This document shows, one piece after another, positions 57,450 to 64,000 of a stretch of DNA of 64,000 bases. Numbering within the stretch: position 1 is the first letter of the stretch; each line of letters opens with the position of its first letter. Position numbers and translations under genes: made by a program. The notes under the pieces were generated by a model that ran no database searches, had not been told where the DNA came from, and was given only the letters and a program-made list of their open reading frames with translations. The stretch comes from Prosopocoilus inquinatus. Lineage: Eukaryota; Arthropoda; Insecta; Coleoptera; Lucanidae. The stretch lies in the NCBI GenBank assembly GCA_036172665.1, contig CM069871.1, positions 57,100,713 through 57,164,712 of the forward strand. The letters are read 5' to 3'.

Positions 57450-59320
57450 TCATTAGTCAACTTGCAATGTACCAAGAAACGAGATCATACTAGGATATCA
57501 TGTTAAAAAAAATAGAACAAGCTTGCATCGCACTGCTTTGCAGAACTAAAAATATCAACCGCCACTCATGGAAAAGCTCCATGCTTTGCATTAATGCAGC
57601 TCCCGGTGCAAACTAATTCTTCTAAATCCAGGGACTAGCTTTAGCCCCCACGTCACACTAGAACTTGTAATAAATGGGATCACAGAAGAAACTTTCGAAT
57701 ATGACTTAGTCCTCATCTCCAAATTCTCGCCTAAAGACTTCAAAAGGAAAATTTAAAAAATTTTCTGTCAGTTAATTTTTCTAATTTAATTTAAATAAAG
57801 TGTACCTAAGAAGTATGCAAGGTCTATTAGGGTGGGTTTAGATAAAATAGATTAATTATTTCTTCTTTTCTTGGTAGCGTTCTGGCCTGCATTTTGTCCC
57901 ATGCTGACGTAAATTGCTGATTAATATTATTAAACCCAGGCGAAACCTAGGTTGAAAGTCTCGTTAAATATAGGAGGTGTTACTAATGCGCTGAAGTGGT
58001 CTTGGACGTAAGAAGTACCTTTAACGCGTCTCCGCTATAAAAGCAAAACAATAAACCAGTCGAAGATCGAGTAAGTCCATGCGATATGCAATAACCTCAA
58101 CACTTCTGGCCGATTGATCATAAATACCAAATATTTCAAATATACACGCATTCATTTTGCAGTGACGGCGGTATTTTTGCTATATCAGTCTTATCAAAAA
58201 TTATATTTAAGTATTATAATATTTTTATAGTTATGACTTTGAAAGAAACTACAAAGACAATTCGAAATAAAAAACTGTATCCAAACGTACTGTTACAGCA
58301 GTGACGCGCAAATAGATCTATTTTTAGTACGAGTCACCCCAACTTGCGTCACAGAATGTTATCGCAATCTCTCGTTGGCTCACGATGATTCTAGTAACTT
58401 TCAGAATACAGGGATCTACTATAAAAATCGTACCGGCCCGCCAGTTGGGTCAGTTAAAGTACCTCGAAAGTACATTTTGTAGAAGCGTTATTTCATAGAC
58501 AAGTATTGTAGCTCATTACTATTGTGTTTTTAAATGTGTAAATACACAGTTTGTAATTAAAGTGTTCTGAAATGTAACGATTACAATTTGTAAACCCCCA
58601 AATTCGTAACAGTACTTTACAACAGGCGCTTCCTTCTAATTCAATGAGCGCGAGTATGAAGAGAACCTCGCGCATATAAATCGTACAGCGGAGACGTTGA
58701 AACCTGCGCCGCTGCTCTGTTTATCTTTATATTGCTTTTTATCAGATACCTTACAAACCGATTTTATAGGATGAAATGAACTTTATACAAATACTTTGCG
58801 GTGGCCGTCGTGTTAAATGTTTACTTATTCTCGCTAGAGTATCTAGAAACAATCAGCATATAAGTTGTTCACAAATTCTACATTGGCTTTAGAAAAAAAA
58901 AAACGAATGAACGAGAAGTCGCAAAGTCTTTGAAAATTAATTTGCAATAAAACCATTTAATTTAAAAGAATGTGAGCGTACGTCTCGTACGTTCATGAAT
59001 ATTAAAGTAAAATTGGAACTTTGTCGCGAAATGAAATTAGATTTTCCACAATTTCCGTATAAATTGCACACTCGTGGTTTCCTACAAGTTGGTAGGTACA
59101 ATAATAAATTTGCGAATACGGATGGATGCAATTATGCTAAAAGTTTGCGACGTTATTTATCAGCCACCATTCGCAAAGTTAACGCTGACGTTATTGTTAT
59201 TATTGATTCGATATTAAAATTTAGAACGTAATAGAAACGAATATGAGGTTCTTAAGGAAACATGTAACTAAACATTAAGCATATGAAAAAAAAATGTGCA
59301 TGCACAATAATGATATATTA
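57450..59320. other. No gene seen
   Basis: No exon or repeat boundary could be supported. A CATATAAATCG TATA-box-like sequence near 58670 lies upstream of a GC-richer patch, but no downstream reading frame supports a promoter call. Confidence 0.4.
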
Positions 59321-59324
59321 GACA

Positions 59325-59525
59325 TGGGCTACCTCAAAATAAGTGTTTAAAGACGATGCTCGCAACCAAGCGTTTCGATTCGCTTGCGCTGATTGCAGTC
59401 AGTGTATTCGCAGCTTGTTTTAACCTCGTGTAATAACAAGGGATGGAGATAGTTTGAGTGCAGCCAGTGCAAGCGAATCGAAAATACGATTTATAAATGT
59501 TCACGAACGAATACAAAACAAATCC
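59325..59525. repeat. Hairpin repeat with CGATTCGCTTGC arms
   Basis: TTTCGATTCGCTTGCGCTG near 59374 and its near-complement CAGTGCAAGCGAATCGAAAA near 59466 form a stem with about a 70-base loop. The left flank, CCTCAAAATAAGTG, resembles a family E tip. The outer ends are not defined. Confidence 0.55.
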
Positions 59526-59529
59526 TTTC

Positions 59530-60820
59530 TGACCCAGAATTACTTCTGCGGCAATTCAAAGTAATAAAGGCATAAATAGATAAAAAAGATAAAGATAGAA
59601 ATGCAGATAGAAAGACCTTAGTAAATTTGAATGTGTTCATTACATTTTTGAAATCATTGAACATTTCTGCTTGTCAACGTACACGAAAGAAATAAAAACT
59701 TAATCTAGAATAACACAATTTTCAAGACGTTCTTGTTTACGCTTTCTCAAACTTAAAAAGGATAATCCTTGTGTGAAAATTAAATTAGAACGTGCAGTTG
59801 TGGTTACGTCTGCTGCAATTATTGTAATGAAATTATTTCCGAGCTGGTAGTTTCAATTCCCAAAGCGCGCACGCTGCACTCCGTGCTAAACTGCAAAGGC
59901 TAATGAAAACTATTATATTAAAAATGTTGACAGCGTAATTTACAATTTCCTCCCGTGTACTTTATCTTAATTATTACATGCTGTGACAGTTTTTGCTGTC
60001 ACATTCTATCACACAAAGTAATTTTCCGACTTATGCAAAGAGGCATATTTTCGTATGATTTCCTCTGTGAACTGTAACACAGATTTACAAATCACGATAT
60101 GCATATGACCCTATTGTTTGTTAACAATAAATTGTTATACCCTTATAAAATTTTCAATTAAGCTTTGCAATCTTAAATGCATCTTGAATGCTAATTACTA
60201 AAGTGCAAACAAGTTTAGATAATGCGCAGAGGTTCCATCCAGAAAAAAATACGTGTAATGGCGATCCAATCCCAAGTATTTTTCGACATACTAACGAAGG
60301 TTCGTAGTTAAGAAAGCACAAGTCATTGACGTTCCTTCGGGTAGCAAAAACCACACCATCTGAATGAAGTGACTTTATCTCCTGTTAAAGTTACGAAAAC
60401 GATTACAAGTCAGCGCTGAGGAAGACAATCAGCTGTCGCAAACTAAAACGCAGATAGGGATGGACGGGGTCAGAGTTCAAGGGCGTCAGGGAGAATAACC
60501 CTCAGCTTATGTTACGCCACTGTGGAACCGCCTCCCAACGTTTACTGCACGCACCAAAATTTCGGAAAATTTCCCGGAGAATAATCCACTCTTGCATCCA
60601 AAATAATTCGTCGCAGCAAAACAACAGGTCGTACTTAAAAGGCATATTAATTCACAATAATCCAAATTACAACGGCTGAGAAGCCTGACTCAAATAAGCC
60701 ACAGGTAGGTACAGTTGGGGAAATAGAAAGCGGGACAGTAAACTTTCTTTAGTTTAAACATTACTTCTAAATTTCGGTAACCATGGTAATTTATCAACCT
60801 TCACATTAGGTAAAATGATT
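59530..60820. other. No gene seen
   Basis: The patch around 59800-59900 is less AT-rich and has no copy elsewhere in the window. No open frame or RNA gene is recognised. Confidence 0.4.
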
Positions 60821-60837
60821 AATCATTCCGTTTATAA

Positions 60838-61210
60838 ACAGATAAAATAGCAACATCTTACTATCGCTTTTTGACCTGACATTGCAGTAGGATAGACAAA
60901 TTGAAGAGGGATTTGCTCCTAATAAGTCCCCCATGCAAGGCGGCCATGCTTGCTGTCAAAGCATAATGAAAATTTTTAGAAAAATTTGGTGCAAATCGTT
61001 TTTGATTGCAGTGAAAACCTCGAGCAGCCTCTGGACAGCTGTTTCAGCCCTTCTTGGGGCTTCTTCAAAAAGCGATAGTAAGATGTCGCTATTTTATCTG
61101 TTCATCATTCTTACATCGCAATTGCGAATAAATTGCTGAAACAGCTGTCCAGAGGCTGCTCGAGGTTTTCACTGCAATCAAAAACGATTTGCACAAAATT
61201 TTTCTAAAAA
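60838..61210. mobile_element. Hammerhead-family retroposon, rearranged copy with 13-bp target duplication
   Basis: ATTCCGTTTATAA flanks the insertion (60825-60837 and 61211-61223). Inside are the body, then the ribozyme segment on the minus strand (about 61025-61067), then an inverted copy of the first 38 bases (61065-61102, complement of 60837-60874). After a short unrelated piece comes a second, plus-strand partial ribozyme 3' half with the usual GATTTGCACAAAATTTTTCT end. The minus-strand ribozyme has lost the first C of CUGAAGA. Internal inverted partial copies are typical of PLE-type insertions. Confidence 0.85.
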
Positions 61211-61224
61211 ATTCCGTTTATAAT

Positions 61225-61738
61225 TAAAAATTATAACGAACAAATACCTCATACAAATAAATCATACTAGTGTAATAGTTAGTTTTTATTTTACTTACAA
61301 TTATTTCCACGCGAAATAAAATGAAACAAAACAGTCATACAGCCTTTCGATTAAATTATTGAATGCAAATGTCCGGACATCGATTGAATTCAGATTTCTA
61401 ATATATATATTCCACATCCAAAATGTCACATAGTTCTTCCGAAGGCTTCACTAATTCCATTTGATTCATTGGTCGAAAATTTTCACTTACTTTTCCCTTA
61501 GAAAGACGATACATTCTTAAGAACTCAATTTGACAAGTTATATCTGACGTTCACTGACGGTAATAAATTACGGTCACGACCGTCACCAAAGAAACTTCAC
61601 ACTATCAAAATAAACCGAAATTTCGTGTTTAATGTATTGGAGACTGTGGCTTGTCTAACAATAAATTTGGATTTGACTCACCACAATATGTTTAAAAAAA
61701 AAAAAATTAATTCCTATTTCAGTAGTTGCGACTTCTAT
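61225..61738. other. No gene seen
   Basis: AT-rich sequence. The 61680-61740 part, read on the minus strand, has ACTACTGAAATAG, possibly a collapsed version of the hammerhead region of the adjoining PLE fragment. Confidence 0.35.
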
Positions 61739-61740
61739 CC

Positions 61741-61880
61741 TACTAAGGCCCGGTTTCACCATCACAGTTTAACTTTAAACTCAGTTTTATTCCTACGAAA
61801 ACAATTATCCTTGCAATTGTTACCATGGGAATAAAGCGAAGTTTAAAGTTAAACTGTGATGGTGAAACCGGACCTTAGTA
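61741..61880. repeat. MITE, nearly perfect 40-bp inverted repeats
   Basis: TACTAAGGCCCGGTTTCACC onward, through CAGTTTAACTTTAAAC, is mirrored on the right with one mismatch (GGACC for GGCCC). The spacer is about 60 bases. It has inserted just 3' of the GIY-YIG frame of the PLE copy at 62 kb. Confidence 0.9.
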
Positions 61881-61958
61881 ATGGTGTCATACCTATCGCT
61901 ACCTTATATACAAGTGCGTTCCGCTCCAATGAAGCGTGCGCTTCCAGTAGTGAGCGCC

Positions 61959-62650
61959 TCACCGGGTTGCGTCAACTAAGTCAAGCAACACAGAACCTGC
62001 CAAAGGCCCGTGATCGACGTTCATTAAATCATTACTGGTTTTATGTATAAAAATGGTTTCAAAACCGTCTAATTCCCTGTTGCTTGATGTTGCCTTTACT
62101 AATCTAAGATTACTTAAATCTCTTTTATGACTGGTGTCAAAAATATGTTGGGCAACACTGGATTTTTCAATTCTATTGTACTTTAAGTGAGCTAAGTGTT
62201 CCCTAAAACGTGTTAGTATGTTTCTTTTTGTTTGCCCAATATATTTTTTAGTGGGGTTTGTTAGTAAACGTTTTAGAGTGTTGTTATTAGTATATGCAAT
62301 TATGTACCCTTATGTGTTTTAAAAATGTTATTTAAACCTTTAGAGCAGCTTTTGTCGAACAGAATTTTAATATATTTAGACGTGTTTGTTTCTGCTGGTA
62401 ACAAAGTGGTACATTTTTTGATATTAGCCTTATTTACAATTTTCCTTAACATATTTTCTACAATATCTACTGAGTAAGCATTGTGAATTGCTACATCTTT
62501 AATAAATTTAAGTTCTTTGTTGTACCTTTCTTTGGACAATGGGAAGTTAACTAATCTATTAAGTGGAAAAGAAATTGCAGAATACTTATGTGATAAGGTA
62601 TGTTGTGAATCATTAACAATAAATCTATTAGTGTTTGTTTCTTTCCTATA
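61959..62650 (-). pseudogene. Penelope-like element fragment: RT C-terminal part plus GIY-YIG
   Basis: It begins near 62650 with KETNTNRFIVNDSQHTLSHK and continues through NRLVNFPLSKERYNKELKF, the conserved segment that follows the catalytic domain in PLE reverse transcriptases. After a stop near 62300 and a frame change, a GIY-YIG part follows whose KNILGKQ (another frame: KKYIGQT) and RFREHLAHLK regions are collinear with 30320-30745. It ends at the same TGA (61959). The GIY triad itself is missing, deleted relative to the 30-kb copy. The RT core is absent; an element with a CCGGGTGTCCCACACC tip adjoins at 62651. Confidence 0.88.
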
Positions 62651-63660
62651 CCGGGTGTCCCACACCATGTGCTCACCCTTCTAGAATCTTTATTTATTAA
62701 TCGATTAACCTGAATTTTGGAGACGATAAACTAAACAAAGAATGGAATTTTTCGACATACCGATAGTCGTCAGAGGACTTCCGGTTTCGCCGTAAAATCA
62801 ATTTCATTTTAAAAACCGAAAAATAATATTTAAATACATATCTATCACCTAAATTTATTATTTACGTATGCCGCGTGTATTAGAATTCTTGGTATGACAT
62901 GTTACACATTTACAAGGAGAAATTTACACTTACAATATATAATTTTATGAAAACTAATAAATAAATCAAAACTATTAAAAATAATACACAAATTGTTAGT
63001 TATAATATTGGCTCTAAGTTGTCCTCAGCTATTATTTATTAGTAATAACTATGTATTATGTCCAAGTTATAACATTTTTCCCACGATATAACAATTTTTT
63101 GTTTCAATATTAATTTTTTGGTTCTTCGTAGCGATTAAATTGTTTTTTTTAAATTCCTACTAGACGGATGATTTCAAAAATTATAATTCCTCTAGTTTTC
63201 ATAATCATCGATAACAAGTGAACTATAAGAAATAGGTATAGGGAATATCGATACAGAACAAAAGAAAATTTCATCCTGAGTCACATGGTATAAAAATATA
63301 CTAGGCGTTCCATTTAAAAAAATATGACATTTCGACAGTTGAAATCAGTTCGAATAGAAATTGCTTTTTAACCAGTCTGTAAACAATCAAGTGCGAAACT
63401 GGACATGTTACTGTATCCTACTGCAGACCATCGTGGTTTTTGTTGCACAAAGATGGCAGTATCATAAACAAGGTTCAGCAAGTCTGAGCTTTTTTTTTTT
63501 AAATGGAAATATCTCGGAAACAGTTAACTTTAACACATGTTGCACAAAATATTTCAAAAATGCATTAAAAAATGGGATATTCCATTTAAAATAAGAATGT
63601 TGACAGCAACTTGTCTGGAAATTGAAAATATTATACTTTGATAGATCCTTATCGTTATTT
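62648..63660. other. Solo TIR tip and unassigned sequence
   Basis: TATACCGGGTGTCCCACACC at 62648 is the end of another element of the TACAGGGTG-tip group that has cut into the PLE. Its other end was not located. GTTCCATTTAAAA-like motifs near 63310 and 63580 may belong to a further element. No gene is seen. Confidence 0.45.
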
Positions 63661-63664
63661 TATA

Positions 63665-63896
63665 AACATACAAAATAGCGACATCTTACTATCGCTTTTT
63701 GACCTAACATTGCAGTAGGATAGACAAATTGAAGCGGGATTTGCTCCTAATGAGTCCCCCATGCAAGGCGGCCATGCTTGCTGTCAAAGCATAATGAAAG
63801 ATTTTAGAAAAATTTTGTGCAAATCGTTTTTGATTGCAGTGAGAACCTCGAGCAGCCTCTGGACAGCTGTTTCAGCCCTGCTTGGGGCTTCCCCAG
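63665..63896 (+). mobile_element. Hammerhead-family retroposon, copy with mutated ribozyme
   Basis: It starts AACATACAAAATAGCGACAT and has the full body. The ribozyme segment is on the minus strand: core CUGGGGA (A6 replaced by G), stem II AGCCC...GGGCU, GAAACAGCUGUC, and CAGAGG pairing weakly with the opposite strand. No target duplication was recognised, so the 3' side is probably truncated. Confidence 0.8.
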
Positions 63897-64000
63897 CAGA
63901 AACTGCAAAATATGAAACAGAAATTCAAAGAAGTCCGTAACTTTTAATGAAAGGGTTGCCTGAATCTCCCTGTATTGAAGAAAGATCTTAAACTGTTATA

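Noticed and set aside
58660..58720. Core promoter around CATATAAATCG
   Set aside because: A TATA-like sequence in AT-rich DNA without a downstream gene is not evidence of a promoter.
1..64000. CRISPR arrays, telomeric repeats, rRNA, functional tRNA genes, endogenous viral genes
   Set aside because: Looked for on both strands; no regular spaced repeats, telomere-type tandem repeats, rRNA motifs, cloverleaf-forming tRNAs or recognisable viral proteins were found.

Overview
The window looks like insect nuclear DNA; a beetle is my guess, no more. It is AT-rich throughout and I found no intact host gene, rRNA, tRNA, CRISPR array or operon. What can be read is almost entirely transposable elements, most of them decayed and several nested. 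The long stretches between them show no convincing exon, so the window is probably intergenic or inside a very large intron.

DNA transposons dominate. Four pieces are bounded well enough to annotate as units: a DUF4817-type Tc1/mariner copy (10404-11736), a second mariner copy inside an older MITE (45884-47166), a hAT element with its 8-bp target duplication and an intron-containing transposase pseudogene (39603-42355), and a non-autonomous hAT element (8733-9590) whose empty site is preserved in a paralogous repeat at 35 kb. Several medium-sized families (called B, C, D and E here) share tips close to TATACAGGGTG, each with a different interior. Hairpin and pogo-like MITEs are scattered throughout. 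A seven-piece broken gene at 23.9-25.5 kb belongs to a protein family I recognise only as a recurrent uncharacterised animal family with zinc-binding cysteines; a smaller relic lies at 16.9 kb.

Retroelements: a nearly full-length Penelope-like element (PLE; reverse transcriptase plus GIY-YIG) on the minus strand at 48.8-53.4 kb, split by a 2.3-kb inverted-repeat element; two PLE fragments of another family at 30.3 kb (+) and 62 kb (-); two broken LINE reverse transcriptases at 36.4-36.9 kb and 43 kb; and tRNA-headed SINE-like sequences at 12.4-12.7 kb and around the hAT element.

The most interesting signal is a set of hammerhead ribozyme motifs. One at 49988-50036 has an intact catalytic core, a 5-bp stem II, a short stem III and a 7-bp stem I. 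It sits in a small repeat (four body copies plus fragments) whose insertions are flanked by target duplications of roughly 8-13 bp, so the repeat behaves like a retroposon. Two further motifs (30851-30891, just downstream of a PLE GIY-YIG domain, and 14512-14554) have the same layout, and several decayed versions are present. Hammerheads are known from Penelope-like elements; the small family with ribozymes in both orientations is the part I would follow up.
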